A stretch of DNA of 64,000 nucleotides from Vulcanimicrobiota bacterium (GTDB lineage: Bacteria > Vulcanimicrobiota > Vulcanimicrobiia > Vulcanimicrobiales > Vulcanimicrobiaceae), in contig DAIDGX010000008.1 in the NCBI GenBank assembly GCA_027452165.1, positions 62,001 to 126,000 of the forward strand. The letters run 5' to 3'. Shown one piece after another: positions 15,067-24,793 of this stretch (its first letter is position 1; each line of letters begins with the position of its first letter). The notes beneath the pieces were generated by a model, which saw only the letters and a program-made list of their open reading frames with translations, did not search any database and was not told where the DNA came from. The translations under genes and the position numbers were made by a program.

Positions 15067-15506
15067 AGATCGTCGTTGCAACCGATGGTTCGAGTGTCGC
15101 CAAGCAGGCGCTGTGTGCCGCGTTCGATCTGGCGCGTGAATTCCGGACGCCTCCCGAGATTCACGTCGTCGCGGTGGTCGATTACTTTACGCCGCCGGCC
15201 GGCCTTGCGAAGGCGGTCGCCGACGCACCCGATCTCCTGGCTGACGAAGCCCAGAGGGCGCTTGGCGGAGCGCGCGAGCATGCGGCGTCGTATGGTGTGG
15301 AGATCGAGACCCACGTGCTGCGCGGCCACGTCAGCGTGCAGGTGTTGGAGTACGCGCGTTCGATCGGTGCGGCGCTGATCGCCGTGGGGACGCACGGGCG
15401 GCGCGGGCTCGCGCGGGTGCTCCTCGGCAGCACGTGCGAAAACCTCGTGCGCCAGTCCGAGATTCCGCTGCTGACCGTCCGTGAGCATGGCGCTGCCGAC
15501 GGCTGA
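15063..15506 (+). CDS. universal stress protein, UspA family
   Basis: 147 residues from GTG 15063, which overlaps the ATPase stop (GTGA). It begins KIVVATDGSSVAKQAL and ends with GTHGRRGLARVLLGSTCENLV then PLLTVREHG, the nucleotide-binding-type signature of UspA proteins. It is the last gene of the paralogue C-ATPase-Usp unit. The open frame extends upstream into the ATPase gene but the homologous part begins at this GTG. Confidence 0.92.
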   Translation: MKIVVATDGSSVAKQALCAAFDLAREFRTPPEIHVVAVVDYFTPPAGLAKAVADAPDLLADEAQRALGGAREHAASYGVEIETHVLRGHVSVQVLEYARSIGAALIAVGTHGRRGLARVLLGSTCENLVRQSEIPLLTVREHGAADG

Positions 15507-15550
15507 GGTGCGACCGGGGGGCGGTAGCGGAAGAACCTTGGGCGCCCCTC

Positions 15551-15579
15551 TTGTCAAAAGCGAGCTTATTAGTTTTAAT
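15551..15579 (+). promoter_or_regulatory. sigma70-type promoter of the padR-like gene
   Basis: -35 TTGTCA (15551-15556; 5 of 6) and -10 TTTAAT (15574-15579; 5 of 6) are 17 bases apart in a locally AT-rich island. The start codon lies only 15 bases after the -10, so the transcript would have a very short or absent leader. Confidence 0.68.
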
Positions 15580-15581
15580 AA
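15566..15581. promoter_or_regulatory. probable PadR operator (TTATTA-GTTT-TAATAA)
   Basis: A perfect 6-base inverted repeat with a 4-base centre covers the -10 box of the promoter above. PadR-type repressors bind AT-rich dyads of this kind over their own promoter. Autoregulation is inferred from the position. Confidence 0.6.
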
Positions 15582-15594
15582 TGTTCTATCTATC

Positions 15595-16005
15595 ATGGCG
15601 ACAAAGGCAGCAGGCAAGCCCTCTGCAGCGCCGGCCGATTGGGCCGAGCTCCTTCAGGGGCCAATCAAATCGAAGACGGTCTTCCCCGTCCTCGTGCTGC
15701 ATCTGCTCGCCTCCGCACCCGACACCGGCTCCGGGCTGATGGCCCGCATCGAAAGCCTCTGCGCCGGGCTGCTCGCGGTGAATACCAACACCATCTACCC
15801 GCTGTTGCGACGTTTGGAAGAGCGCGGTTTTATCATCGGTGAGTGGGAGCATCCGACCAAGCGCTCTCGCCGGTTCTACCGGATCACCGACGCCGGAAAC
15901 GCGCGCCTCGAACGGATCAAAGCGGGGATGCTTCCCTATCTCGACATGCTCGCAGGATCGATCGAACGACTCCGTCGCGAGCTCTACGACGTTGATGCTG
16001 CCTGA
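15595..16005 (+). CDS. PadR-family transcriptional regulator
   Basis: 136 residues from the ATG at 15595. The winged helix covers about residues 25-110: FPVLVLHLLAS, TGSGLMARIE, NTNTIYPLLRRLEERGFI, then the wing EWEHPTKRSRRFYRITDAG. A short C-terminal helix should serve for dimerisation. The start is fixed by the promoter: upstream in-frame codons lie before or inside it. It stands 31 bases before the beta-oxidation operon on the same strand, so fatty acyl-CoA or a related ligand may be its inducer (inference). Confidence 0.88.
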   Translation: MATKAAGKPSAAPADWAELLQGPIKSKTVFPVLVLHLLASAPDTGSGLMARIESLCAGLLAVNTNTIYPLLRRLEERGFIIGEWEHPTKRSRRFYRITDAGNARLERIKAGMLPYLDMLAGSIERLRRELYDVDAA

Positions 16006-16036
16006 CGCTTAAACAAGCGGAAAGAGAACGACGAGG

Positions 16037-17857
16037 ATGAGCACCTATCAAGCCCCACTCCGTGACATGCAGTTCGTGCTGCGTGAACTTGCCGACGTCG
16101 AAGGCGTCGCCAAACTCCCGGGATACGAAGACACGACCGACGTGCTCGATTCGATCCTCGAAGAGGCCGGCTCGTTTGCGAGCGGCGTGCTCGATCCGTT
16201 GAACCGGATCGCCGACAAAGAAGGCTGTACGTGGGTTGACGGCAAGGTCACGACGCCCACCGGTTTCAAAGAGGCGTACAAGAAATTTGCCGCAGCCGGA
16301 TGGATCGGACTTCCCGTTCCGGCCGAGTATGGCGGTCAGGGGCTCCCGTCGCTCTTGCTCGGGCCGACGCTCGAGATGTGGAACGCGTCGAACATCGGCT
16401 TTGCCAACGGTCCGTTGTTGAACCAAGGTGCGATCGAAGCGATCGAACTCTGCGGTTCCGACGAGCAAAAGAAGAAGTGGATTCCGAACCTCGTCTCGGG
16501 CAAGTGGACGGGCACGATGAACCTTACCGAGCCGCAGGCAGGCTCCGACCTCGCCAAGGTGCGCGCGAAGGCGGTTCCGGAGGGCGATCACTACCTGATC
16601 TCAGGCGAGAAGATCTTCATCACGTTCGGCGAGCACGACATGGCGGAGAATATCGTGCATCTCGTTCTTGCGCGTCTTCCCGACGCGCCGGAGGGCACCA
16701 AGGGCATCTCGATGTTCATCGTGCCGAAGTTCCTCGTCGATGATGCCGGTAAGCTCGGCGAAGCCAACGACGTCGTCTGTGCGGGCATCGAGCACAAGCT
16801 CGGCATCAACGGCAACCCGACGTGTACCATGAAGTTCGGCGAGAAGGGCAAGGGCGCCGTCGGCTACCTCGTGGGCGAAGCGAACCGTGGCCTCGAGTAC
16901 ATGTTCATCATGATGAACGCGGCGCGTTTCTCGGTCGGCGTACAGGGCTATGCCGTCGCTGATCGCGCATATCAATCGTCGCTTGCCTACGCGAAGGAAC
17001 GCGTGCAGATGACCGACGTCGCCTCGCGTAGCAAGGAGTCGGTACGCATCATCGAGCACCCCGACGTGCGTCGCATGCTCATGTGGCAGAAGGCGAACAT
17101 CGAAGCGATGCGCGCGATTTCGTACGTGACCGCGGCTTCGCTCGATTTTGCGCACAAATCGCCCGACGAGAAGGTGCGTAAGGAGCACAAGGCGTTTGTC
17201 GAGCTGATGATTCCGGTCGTCAAGGGCTGGTGCACTGAGAATGCGATCGATCTGTGCTCGAACGCGTTGCAGATCTTCGGCGGCATGGGGTACGTGGAAG
17301 AGACCGGTATCGCGCAGCAGTATCGCGACGTGCGCATCACGACTATCTATGAAGGCACGACGGGTATCCAGGCGCTTGACTTGGTCGGACGCAAGCTCGT
17401 GCGCGACATGGGCGCCACCGCGACCGCGGTGATCAAGCGCATGGAGGCCGACGCAAAGGTCGCGGCTGCAAGCGAGAACGCCGACGTCAAAGCGACCGGC
17501 GAAGCGCTGCTCAAGAGCATCGCGACGCTCGCCGAAGTCTCGCAGTGGCTCGGTATGAACGCGATGGGCGATCTGCGCAAGGCCTTCGCGTGCTCGGTCC
17601 CCTACCTCAAGCTTTGGGGTGTCGTCGCGGGCGGCTGGCAGATGGCGCGCGCTGCGACGGTCTGCGCCGCAAAGATCGCAAGCGGTGACAAGGATCCGTT
17701 CTACGCCGCCAAGATCACGACGGCGAAGTTCTTTGCCTCGCACGTGCTCTCGCAGGGCGCGTGGTACAAGCGTCAGGTGATCGATGGATCAGGCGACGTG
17801 ATGACGCTGCCCGAAGAGGCCTACGAACTCGATCGCAAGATGGCGGTGACGGCGTAA
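16037..17857 (+). CDS. fadE: acyl-CoA dehydrogenase, long form with C-terminal extension
   Basis: 606 residues, longer than the 380-residue classical enzyme and matching the FadE5/DmdC-like subgroup with an extra C-terminal helical domain. Visible motifs are LTEPQAGSDL in the FAD/substrate region, the substrate-loop INGNPTCTM, and the catalytic glutamate segment TTIYEGTTGIQALDL. It catalyses the first, FAD-dependent step of fatty-acid beta-oxidation. The ATG has GAGG upstream. It is followed after 2 bases by the hydratase/dehydrogenase gene and then by thiolase, so all the steps of the spiral are encoded together. Confidence 0.93.
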   Translation: MSTYQAPLRDMQFVLRELADVEGVAKLPGYEDTTDVLDSILEEAGSFASGVLDPLNRIADKEGCTWVDGKVTTPTGFKEAYKKFAAAGWIGLPVPAEYGGQGLPSLLLGPTLEMWNASNIGFANGPLLNQGAIEAIELCGSDEQKKKWIPNLVSGKWTGTMNLTEPQAGSDLAKVRAKAVPEGDHYLISGEKIFITFGEHDMAENIVHLVLARLPDAPEGTKGISMFIVPKFLVDDAGKLGEANDVVCAGIEHKLGINGNPTCTMKFGEKGKGAVGYLVGEANRGLEYMFIMMNAARFSVGVQGYAVADRAYQSSLAYAKERVQMTDVASRSKESVRIIEHPDVRRMLMWQKANIEAMRAISYVTAASLDFAHKSPDEKVRKEHKAFVELMIPVVKGWCTENAIDLCSNALQIFGGMGYVEETGIAQQYRDVRITTIYEGTTGIQALDLVGRKLVRDMGATATAVIKRMEADAKVAAASENADVKATGEALLKSIATLAEVSQWLGMNAMGDLRKAFACSVPYLKLWGVVAGGWQMARAATVCAAKIASGDKDPFYAAKITTAKFFASHVLSQGAWYKRQVIDGSGDVMTLPEEAYELDRKMAVTA

Positions 17858-17859
17858 TC

Positions 17860-19962
17860 ATGTCGTTCATCCGCACGGAAGATCGCGACGGCGTGCGGGT
17901 TATCACGCTCGATAACCCGCCCGTCAACTCTCTCTCGTTCGCGCTCTCGGGCGAACTCGTGCCGATCGTCGAGGCCGCGGACAAGGACGACGGCGTCAAA
18001 GCGGTCGTCTTCATCGGCGCAAACGGCATCTTCTCGGCTGGTGCCGACGTCAACGACTTCTCGACCGAACCGACGCCCGAGACGCGCACGATCCGCGACG
18101 TGATCGCGGCGGTCGAGCGCAGCAACAAGATCTACGTCGCCGCGATTCAGAAGAACGCGCTCGGCGGCGGTCTCGAGCTCTCGCTCGCGTGCGACTACCG
18201 CGTCGCGACGGCGGACACGAAGGTCGGTCTGCCCGAGATTAAACTCGGCTTGCTGCCGGGTGCCGGCGGCACGCAGCGTCTGCCGCGTTTGATCGGTGCG
18301 CAAGATGCGCTCGACATGATGCTCAAGGGCAAGAACGTCAAAGCTGCGGACGCGAAAGAGAAAGGCATCCTCGACGAGGTCGTCGAGTCGGCCGATGGGC
18401 TGCTTGATGCCGCGCTGAAGCTCGCAAAGAACACGGAGAAGCGTCGCATCTCGCGCCGCAAGGTCGAACTCGGCAAAGGCATCACCGCGCAAGCTGCGCC
18501 CTTCATCGTCTCGCAAGCGCACAAGATGGTTCCGGCGGAAGATGCGGGCGGCTTCGCGGCGCACAAGCTGATCGACGCGGTCGAAGCCGCGTTCGAACTT
18601 CCCTTCGAATTCGGTATCGCGCGCGAAGCGCGCCTGTTCGAAGAACTCGCGCGCTCGGCGCCATCGTTTGCACTGCGCCATGTGTTCTTCGCCGAGCGCG
18701 AGCTCGCGAAGATCCCGGGCCTTGGCGACGCGAAGCCGCTCGAAGTCAAGAAAGCGGGCGTCATCGGTGCGGGAACGATGGGCACCGGCATCGCGATCAC
18801 CTTCGCGCAGGCGGGCATCCCCGTTGCGGTGATCGATTCGAACGCCGACGCGGTCGAAAAGGCGCGCCAGACCGTCTTCGGCATGTTCATGTATCAGGTC
18901 CAGAAGGGCCGCATGACGCAGGAAGAAGCCTGGAAGCTCGGTCAGTCGATCCACTTCACCGATGACTACAACGAGCTCGCCGACGCCGACGTCGTGATCG
19001 AAGCCGTCTTCGAGAGCATGGACGTGAAGAAGCAGGTCTTCGAGAAGCTCGACGGCATCGTAAAACCCGAGGGTATCCTCGCCTCGAACACTTCGACGCT
19101 CGACATCGACGAGATGGCCTCGGTTACGAAGCGTCGCGACAAGTTCGTCGGCTTGCACTTCTTCGTGCCCGCGAACATCATGCCGTTGCTCGAGATCGTG
19201 CGCGGTAAAGACACGTCGGCGCAGACGCTCGCGACCGCGTTCAAGCTCGGCAAAACGCTGCGTAAGACCGCGGTGCTCTCGACCAACGCCTTCGGCTTCA
19301 TCGGCAACCGCATGGTCTTCGATTACGCGAAGGCGGCGGGAGCGCTCGCGGAAGAGGGCATCTCACCGATGCGCATCGACCGCGTCGCCAAGACGTTCGG
19401 CTTCCCGATGGGACCGTTCGCGATGGGCGATCTCTCCGGCATCGACGTTGCGTGGCATATCGCAAAGGCGCGCCCCGACGTCGCCAAGGGTCGCACCGAC
19501 GTGATCGATCGTCTGGTCGAGATGAAGCGGCTCGGGCAGAAGACGATGGCTGGATATTTCCGCTACGACAAGAGCGTGGGCAAGGGCCGCGAGCCAATCG
19601 CCGATCCGGAGATCGAAGCGCTCTTCGCCGATGAGGCCAAGAAGCACGGCATCGCTCCACGCGAGGTCTCGGACGACGAGATCCTGCAACGCCTCGTCTT
19701 TGCGCTCATCAATCGCGGTGCATATCTGCTTGAAGAGGGCGTCGCGCTACGACCGGGCGACATCGACATCGTCTATATCTTCGGATACGGATTCCCGCCG
19801 CACCACGGCGGCCCGATGTGGTATGCCGACGAGGTTGGCGTAAAGCACGTGTACGACAAGGTGGTCGAGTTCGGCTGGGAGCCGGCCCCGCTGCTGAAAT
19901 CTATCGCCGAGAAGAACGGCACCTTTGCTGCTCTGAAACAGGGAGAGTTGATCAATGCGTGA
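17860..19962 (+). CDS. fadB: fatty-acid oxidation multifunctional enzyme: enoyl-CoA hydratase / 3-hydroxyacyl-CoA dehydrogenase
   Basis: 700 residues from ATG 17860. The N-terminal crotonase domain (about 1-190) has the oxyanion and catalytic segments [14 protein letters not shown] and [21 protein letters not shown] with both catalytic-type glutamates. From about residue 300 an NAD-binding Rossmann motif [10 protein letters not shown] begins the dehydrogenase domain, with the catalytic pair in [17 protein letters not shown]. Two C-terminal helical domains follow. It performs steps two and three of beta-oxidation. The 3' end overlaps the thiolase gene by 8 bases. Confidence 0.94.
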   Translation: MSFIRTEDRDGVRVITLDNPPVNSLSFALSGELVPIVEAADKDDGVKAVVFIGANGIFSAGADVNDFSTEPTPETRTIRDVIAAVERSNKIYVAAIQKNALGGGLELSLACDYRVATADTKVGLPEIKLGLLPGAGGTQRLPRLIGAQDALDMMLKGKNVKAADAKEKGILDEVVESADGLLDAALKLAKNTEKRRISRRKVELGKGITAQAAPFIVSQAHKMVPAEDAGGFAAHKLIDAVEAAFELPFEFGIAREARLFEELARSAPSFALRHVFFAERELAKIPGLGDAKPLEVKKAGVIGAGTMGTGIAITFAQAGIPVAVIDSNADAVEKARQTVFGMFMYQVQKGRMTQEEAWKLGQSIHFTDDYNELADADVVIEAVFESMDVKKQVFEKLDGIVKPEGILASNTSTLDIDEMASVTKRRDKFVGLHFFVPANIMPLLEIVRGKDTSAQTLATAFKLGKTLRKTAVLSTNAFGFIGNRMVFDYAKAAGALAEEGISPMRIDRVAKTFGFPMGPFAMGDLSGIDVAWHIAKARPDVAKGRTDVIDRLVEMKRLGQKTMAGYFRYDKSVGKGREPIADPEIEALFADEAKKHGIAPREVSDDEILQRLVFALINRGAYLLEEGVALRPGDIDIVYIFGYGFPPHHGGPMWYADEVGVKHVYDKVVEFGWEPAPLLKSIAEKNGTFAALKQGELINA

Positions 19963-21142
19963 GGCGGTCATCGTCTCCGCGGCGCGGACGCCGATCGGTA
20001 AGGCATTTCGCGGCGCTTTCAATCAAACGCCGAGCGCGACGCTCGCGGGCTTCGTCGCGCGTGAAGCGATGAACCGCGCGCAGGTCGATCCGGCCGAAAT
20101 CGAAGAAGTCGTGATCGGCGCGGGCTTGCCCGAGGGCGCGAGCGGCAACAACATCGGGCGCACGACGGCGTTGCGTGCCGGTTGCCCGGTGACGGTCGCC
20201 GGTTCGACGGTGAGCCGTTTCTGTGCGTCCGGCCTCGACGCGATCGTAGCGGGCGCGAAGCGCGTTATCGTCGATGGCGCCGACGTCGTCGTTGCGGGCG
20301 GGGTTGAGTCGATCTCGATGGTACAGAACGAGTTGAACATGGCGCACTACACCGAGGAGTGGCTGCTGCGCCACACGCCGGACGTGTACATGCCGATGTT
20401 GTATACCGCCGACAACGTGGCGAAGAAGTACAAGGTCTCGCGTGAAGCGCAGGACGAGTACGCGCTCCAGAGTCAGCAGCGCACGGCCGCCGCGCAGCAG
20501 GCAGGGCGCTTCGATGCCGAGATCGTCGCGATGCCGTCGTGGATGTACGTGCAAGATCGAGAGACCGGCGTCGTTAGCGAAAAGCACGTGACGCTGCGTC
20601 ACGACGAAGGCAATCGTCCCGAGACGACGCTCGATGGACTCTCGCAACTCAAGGGCGCGGTTCCGGGCATCAAAGAGACCTCGATCACGGCCGGCAACTC
20701 CTCGCAGCTCTCCGACGGCGCCGCCGCGGTCGTGCTGATGGATGCGAAACTCGCCGAACAACGTGGGCTCCAACCGCTCGGATACTATCGCGGTTTCGCG
20801 GTCGCCGGATGCGAACCGGGTGAGATGGGTATCGGTCCGGTCTTTGCCGTTCCGAAGCTGCTCAAGGCGCATGGGTTGAAGATTGACGACGTCGGCCTGT
20901 GGGAACTCAACGAAGCCTTCGCGGTGCAGACCGTGTACTGCCGCGATACGCTCGGTATCCCGAACGACCGTTACAATGTTGACGGTGGAGCGATCTCGAT
21001 CGGTCATCCATATGGGATGAGCGGTGCGCGCATGACGATGCATGCGCTGATCGAAGGCAAGCGTCGCGGCGTGAAGTACGTCGTCGTGACGATGTGCGTC
21101 GGCGGCGGGATGGGCGCGGCGGGACTTTTCGAAGTCGCCTAG
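19955..21142 (+). CDS. fadA: acetyl-CoA acyltransferase (3-ketoacyl-CoA thiolase)
   Basis: 395 residues, typical thiolase length. Catalytic residues are complete: the nucleophile in [13 protein letters not shown] (C90), the histidine of [10 protein letters not shown] (H351) and the second cysteine in TMCVGGGMG (C381). It cleaves 3-ketoacyl-CoA to acetyl-CoA and a shortened acyl-CoA, the last step of the spiral, probably as a complex with the preceding protein. The ATG overlaps the fadB-like stop. A strong hairpin 28 bases after the stop ends the operon. Confidence 0.94.
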   Translation: MREAVIVSAARTPIGKAFRGAFNQTPSATLAGFVAREAMNRAQVDPAEIEEVVIGAGLPEGASGNNIGRTTALRAGCPVTVAGSTVSRFCASGLDAIVAGAKRVIVDGADVVVAGGVESISMVQNELNMAHYTEEWLLRHTPDVYMPMLYTADNVAKKYKVSREAQDEYALQSQQRTAAAQQAGRFDAEIVAMPSWMYVQDRETGVVSEKHVTLRHDEGNRPETTLDGLSQLKGAVPGIKETSITAGNSSQLSDGAAAVVLMDAKLAEQRGLQPLGYYRGFAVAGCEPGEMGIGPVFAVPKLLKAHGLKIDDVGLWELNEAFAVQTVYCRDTLGIPNDRYNVDGGAISIGHPYGMSGARMTMHALIEGKRRGVKYVVVTMCVGGGMGAAGLFEVA

Positions 21143-21170
21143 GCGCTTCGCACGCGGGCCTTTATCCGTA

Positions 21171-21212
21171 TGCAACGATGCCCGCGTCCGTATGGACGCG
21201 GGCATCGTTGCA
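21171..21212. terminator. perfect 19-bp hairpin between convergent genes
   Basis: TGCAACGATGCCCGCGTCC (21171-21189) pairs without mismatch with 21194-21212 around a GTAT loop. It lies between the ends of the thiolase gene (+) and the HiPIP gene (-), so it can act in both directions. There is no T run on either side, so it is either a factor-assisted terminator or a processing/stability hairpin. Confidence 0.65.
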
Positions 21213-21232
21213 CGTGCGCGAGAGACGCGCCG

Positions 21233-21523
21233 CTACTTTGCTTTGGGCGCGAAGGCGGTGCACCAGCCGTGCGGGCTGATCGGTCCTCCGACCACCTTAC
21301 ACGTACCGGCAGCCTTCGCCGTCTTGCCCGGAATGAAGAGCGCGCAGCCGGAGCACTGCTGCTTGCCGTTTGGGTGATCCTGATATTTGAACTGCGCCTT
21401 CGTGCCCTTGGCCTCGGCGATGGCCGTCGTGCCGGCGATCAGCGTCGCGGCGAGTGCGGGAAGGACAACGAGCCCACCGAGAGCTTCTTTGCGCGACATG
21501 GAGCGACGGTCGGAAGGATTCAT
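21233..21523 (-). CDS. high-potential iron-sulfur protein (HiPIP)
   Basis: 96 residues. The mature part carries the four cluster cysteines with HiPIP spacing: C57 and C60 (QQCSGCALF), C75 (GTCKVVGG) and C88 (GWCTAF). The N-terminus (RRSMSRKEALGG then a hydrophobic stretch ending AEAKG) looks like a Tat-type signal, as expected for a cofactor-containing periplasmic protein. HiPIPs shuttle electrons between membrane complexes and terminal oxidases or reaction centres. AAGGAG lies nine bases before the ATG at 21523, favouring it over the internal methionine. Confidence 0.9.
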   Translation of the reverse strand: MNPSDRRSMSRKEALGGLVVLPALAATLIAGTTAIAEAKGTKAQFKYQDHPNGKQQCSGCALFIPGKTAKAAGTCKVVGGPISPHGWCTAFAPKAK

Positions 21524-21665
21524 CTGCGGAGTCTCCTTGTGTTTGGTCGTGATGATCTTTCGCGCGAGCGCCGCGGCACCTCTTGGCTTGAGGACTTTTT
21601 GACCGTCAGCCCGATATAGTGATCGAAAGACGACCGTTCTTCCTCAAGAAGGGTGAGCTACGATC

Positions 21666-24600
21666 ATGGATCTTCGCCGCATCGCTCCGCTTGCGTGCGT
21701 GCTGCTCGCAGCGTGTTCCACCGGAACGCCGATGCCGTCACCGATCGTGACCGCGGGTCCGGTCGTCGATGCGCGCGCAACCGTTGCACCGCGCGATTTC
21801 GGTGCCTTGCACTGGCGCATCGTTGGCCCAGCCGTGATGGGCGGGCGGCTCGATACGGTTGCCGGTATTCCCGGCAACCCACGGATCATCTACCTGGGGC
21901 ACAGCTCGAGCGGTCTCTACAAATCGACCGACGGCGGCGTTTCGTTTTCGTCGATCTTCGATGCGGGACGCTCGTCGGCGATCGGAGCGCTCGCCATCGC
22001 GCCGTCGGACCCGAACGTGCTCTATGTTGGTACGGGCGAAGGCTTCCCACGCAACACGGCGGCACTCGGTGATGGCATCTACCGCTCCGCCGATGCCGGT
22101 AAAACCTGGCGCGCGCTCGGTTTGCGCGGAACGCAGCATATCGCGCGGATTGCCGTTGATCCGGACGATCCCAACGTTGCGCTCGTCGCGGCCATGGGCC
22201 CGGAGTACACGCCGGGCGGCGAGCGCGGCATCTATCGTACGAGCGACGGCGGGAAGCACTGGCAGCGTGTGCTTGCGGGCAACGCGACGACGGGCGGTAG
22301 CGACGTTGCGTTCGATCCGAGCAACCCGGCGATCGCCTTCGCCGGCACCTTCGACTACCTGCGCCGACCGTGGACGTTTCGCGGCGGCGGTTCCGGCAGC
22401 GGACTCTTTCGCTCGACCGACGGCGGCGTAACGTGGACGCGTCTTACCGATCCGTCGCTCCACGACGGACTCCCGGGCGGCATCATCAATCGCGTCGGCC
22501 TCTCGATCTGCGCGCAGCATCCGAACGTCGTCTATGCTATCGTGCCGACCAAGCGCGGTATGCTCTACCGGTCTGACGACGGCGGCGTACGCTGGCGGCT
22601 GGTCAACGCGAATCAAGATCTCGTGTTCCGGCCGTTCTACTTCTCGCAGGTGCGCGCCGATCCGCACGACCCGAACCGCGTATGGATCGTCTCCGGCGAG
22701 CTACGGCTCTCGACCGACGGCGGCAAAACGTTTAAGAGCGTCGATGCCGGCGGCGACAATCACGATTTGTGGATCGATCCAACCGATTCGCATCGCGTGC
22801 TACTGGGCAGCGACATGGGCTTCGATCGTTCGCTCGACGGCGGTGCGAATTGGACGTACGAGAACACCGTGCCCTTCGCGCAGGTCTATCGCGTCGGCTA
22901 CGATCGCGACGTGCCCTATCACATCATGGGCGGGATGCAGGATCACGAGGTGTGGTGGGGGCCGAATACCCTCTGGAACGACACCGGCGTCTCGGACGGT
23001 TCATGGCGCAATATCTCCGATTGGGGCGACGGGCAGTATGCCGTGCCCGATCCGCGCGATTCGCACGTGATCTACGAAGATACGCACTTTGGCGATCTCA
23101 CGCGTCGCGATCTGCGCACCGGGGAGGCGCGCTACATCTCGCCGCAACCGGAGATTACCTTTGGTACCGGCGTCGGCAGCTATCCCTATCGCTTTAGCTG
23201 GAGCGCGCCGCTGCTCGTTACGCCGCGCGGGACGCTGTACTTTGGTGGGAACGTGCTTTTTCGCTCGCGCAATGGCGGCGCGTCGTGGCGCGTCGTAAGC
23301 CCGGATCTCACCCAACCGTGCAAACGTGCGTGGCTGGCTTCGAGCGGCGGACCGATCACCCACGACAACACCAACGCGGAGGCGTACTGCACCATCTACG
23401 CGATCGCTCACGGACGCGTGCGCGGCTCGCTCTGGGTTGGAACCGATGATGGCAATCTGGAGCACTCGAGCGACGGTGGTGCGACGTGGCACGACCTCAC
23501 GTCGCGCATCCCCGGTCTGCCGCCGCGCTCGTGGATCGCCTCGATCGAGGCCTCGCGCGTGACACGCGGAACCGTGTACGTCACGTTCGATCGTCATCGT
23601 TTCGGCGATACGCGGCCCTACGTGTACGTGACGCGCGACGACGGCGCGACGTGGTCGCGCGTCGACCGGGGGCTTCCGCTCTGGGCCTATGTGGTGCGCG
23701 AGGATCCACGCGAACCGAAACTGCTCTTTGCGGGTACGGAAGACGGCATCTACGTCTCGTTCGACGCGGGCGCGTATTGGCAGAGCCTCTTGCTCGGAAC
23801 GCACCACGTGCCGGTGTACGATCTGCAGATTCAACCCGATGCAAACGACCTGATCGCGGGGACGCATGGACGCGGCTTCGCAATCCTCGACGATATCACG
23901 CCGCTCGAAGGGCTCGCGCGAGCCGTGCGTACGCGCGTCGCGCTCTTTGCGCCGCGCGACGCCTGGCGCTATGTGTCGCGTCCGTACTACGACATTGGCC
24001 ACGACGCGTTTGTCGCCGACAACAAACCCTACGGCGCGACCATCTCGTACTTTCTTGCGCCGATGCCGCCGGTGCGTGGCACCGTGAAGAAGAAGGCCGC
24101 GCCCGAGAAGGTCGTGCTCGAGATCCTCGATGGAACGCGGGTGATCCGACATCTCCATGCAACAGCGAAACCCGGCATCAACCGCGTGACGTGGGATTTG
24201 ACGACCGATCCTCCGGGCGGCTTGGCGGCGAAGCAAGATTCGCGACCCTACTACGTCTTCTATCCGTTACAGATCGATGGACCGCAGGTGCTGCCGGGAC
24301 GGTACACCGTGCGCCTGAGGGCGCGCGGCGTGACGCTCGAACAGGCCGTTCGCGTGCGCCTCGATCCGCGGACGAAGGCCCGGACGAGCGATCTGCGCGC
24401 GCAGTACGCGGCGCTCGCGCGTCTCGCACGCGCGCAAGAGACCGGCGAGATGTGGCTCGCGGATGTCAGCGCGGCGAAAAAGCGCATCGGCACGCGCGAT
24501 CCAAAGCTCGTGCGCGCACTCGATGCCTTCGCGAATGCCTTACGCAACGGTAACGGGAGTGAGAACGCGGGCTATCAGGCTCCGGCTCGTCCGATCGACC

Positions 24601-24779
24601 AGATTGCGTACCTGCGACATATCATCGAAACCTCGTTGACGGGTCCGACGCAAGCGCAGGCGCAACTGATTGAGCGCGACGATGCGTCAATCCGTGCCTT
24701 CGCATCACGCGCGCACGCGCTCTTCGCGCGAGCCGATGCGATCAGGGCTACACCATCGCCGCACCGCTCACGCCGCTAA
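21666..24779 (+). CDS. large BNR/sortilin-type beta-propeller lipoprotein
   Basis: 1037 residues. The lipobox CVLLAAC places it as a lipoprotein. Many BNR repeats of the form S-x-D-G-G-x-x-W/F run from about residue 70 to 720 (for example LYKSTDGGVSF, IYRSADAGKTW, LFRSTDGGVTW, LEHSSDGGATW), the arrangement of the VPS10/sortilin-type or exo-sialidase-like ten-bladed propellers. A C-terminal region of about 300 residues holds a beta-sandwich-like segment (about 810-900) and a helical tail. It has no recognisable catalytic set. It is probably a surface binding or hydrolase-like protein; related open frames are often mis-annotated as glycosyl hydrolases. AAGAAGGG precedes the ATG. Confidence 0.82.
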   Translation: MDLRRIAPLACVLLAACSTGTPMPSPIVTAGPVVDARATVAPRDFGALHWRIVGPAVMGGRLDTVAGIPGNPRIIYLGHSSSGLYKSTDGGVSFSSIFDAGRSSAIGALAIAPSDPNVLYVGTGEGFPRNTAALGDGIYRSADAGKTWRALGLRGTQHIARIAVDPDDPNVALVAAMGPEYTPGGERGIYRTSDGGKHWQRVLAGNATTGGSDVAFDPSNPAIAFAGTFDYLRRPWTFRGGGSGSGLFRSTDGGVTWTRLTDPSLHDGLPGGIINRVGLSICAQHPNVVYAIVPTKRGMLYRSDDGGVRWRLVNANQDLVFRPFYFSQVRADPHDPNRVWIVSGELRLSTDGGKTFKSVDAGGDNHDLWIDPTDSHRVLLGSDMGFDRSLDGGANWTYENTVPFAQVYRVGYDRDVPYHIMGGMQDHEVWWGPNTLWNDTGVSDGSWRNISDWGDGQYAVPDPRDSHVIYEDTHFGDLTRRDLRTGEARYISPQPEITFGTGVGSYPYRFSWSAPLLVTPRGTLYFGGNVLFRSRNGGASWRVVSPDLTQPCKRAWLASSGGPITHDNTNAEAYCTIYAIAHGRVRGSLWVGTDDGNLEHSSDGGATWHDLTSRIPGLPPRSWIASIEASRVTRGTVYVTFDRHRFGDTRPYVYVTRDDGATWSRVDRGLPLWAYVVREDPREPKLLFAGTEDGIYVSFDAGAYWQSLLLGTHHVPVYDLQIQPDANDLIAGTHGRGFAILDDITPLEGLARAVRTRVALFAPRDAWRYVSRPYYDIGHDAFVADNKPYGATISYFLAPMPPVRGTVKKKAAPEKVVLEILDGTRVIRHLHATAKPGINRVTWDLTTDPPGGLAAKQDSRPYYVFYPLQIDGPQVLPGRYTVRLRARGVTLEQAVRVRLDPRTKARTSDLRAQYAALARLARAQETGEMWLADVSAAKKRIGTRDPKLVRALDAFANALRNGNGSENAGYQAPARPIDQIAYLRHIIETSLTGPTQAQAQLIERDDASIRAFASRAHALFARADAIRATPSPHRSRR

Positions 24780-24793
24780 CGCGAGCATGCCGC

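Noticed and set aside
17821-19158. A 445-codon open frame on the minus strand opposite the fadB-like gene.
   Set aside because: Same explanation. The sense frame encodes a clear crotonase/dehydrogenase and no start signal or domain is seen on the other strand.
21599-21620. TTGACC and TATAGT before the large BNR lipoprotein as a promoter.
   Set aside because: The spacing is only 10 bases, too short for a sigma70 promoter; the TATAGT may be a -10 with another -35, but none is convincing.
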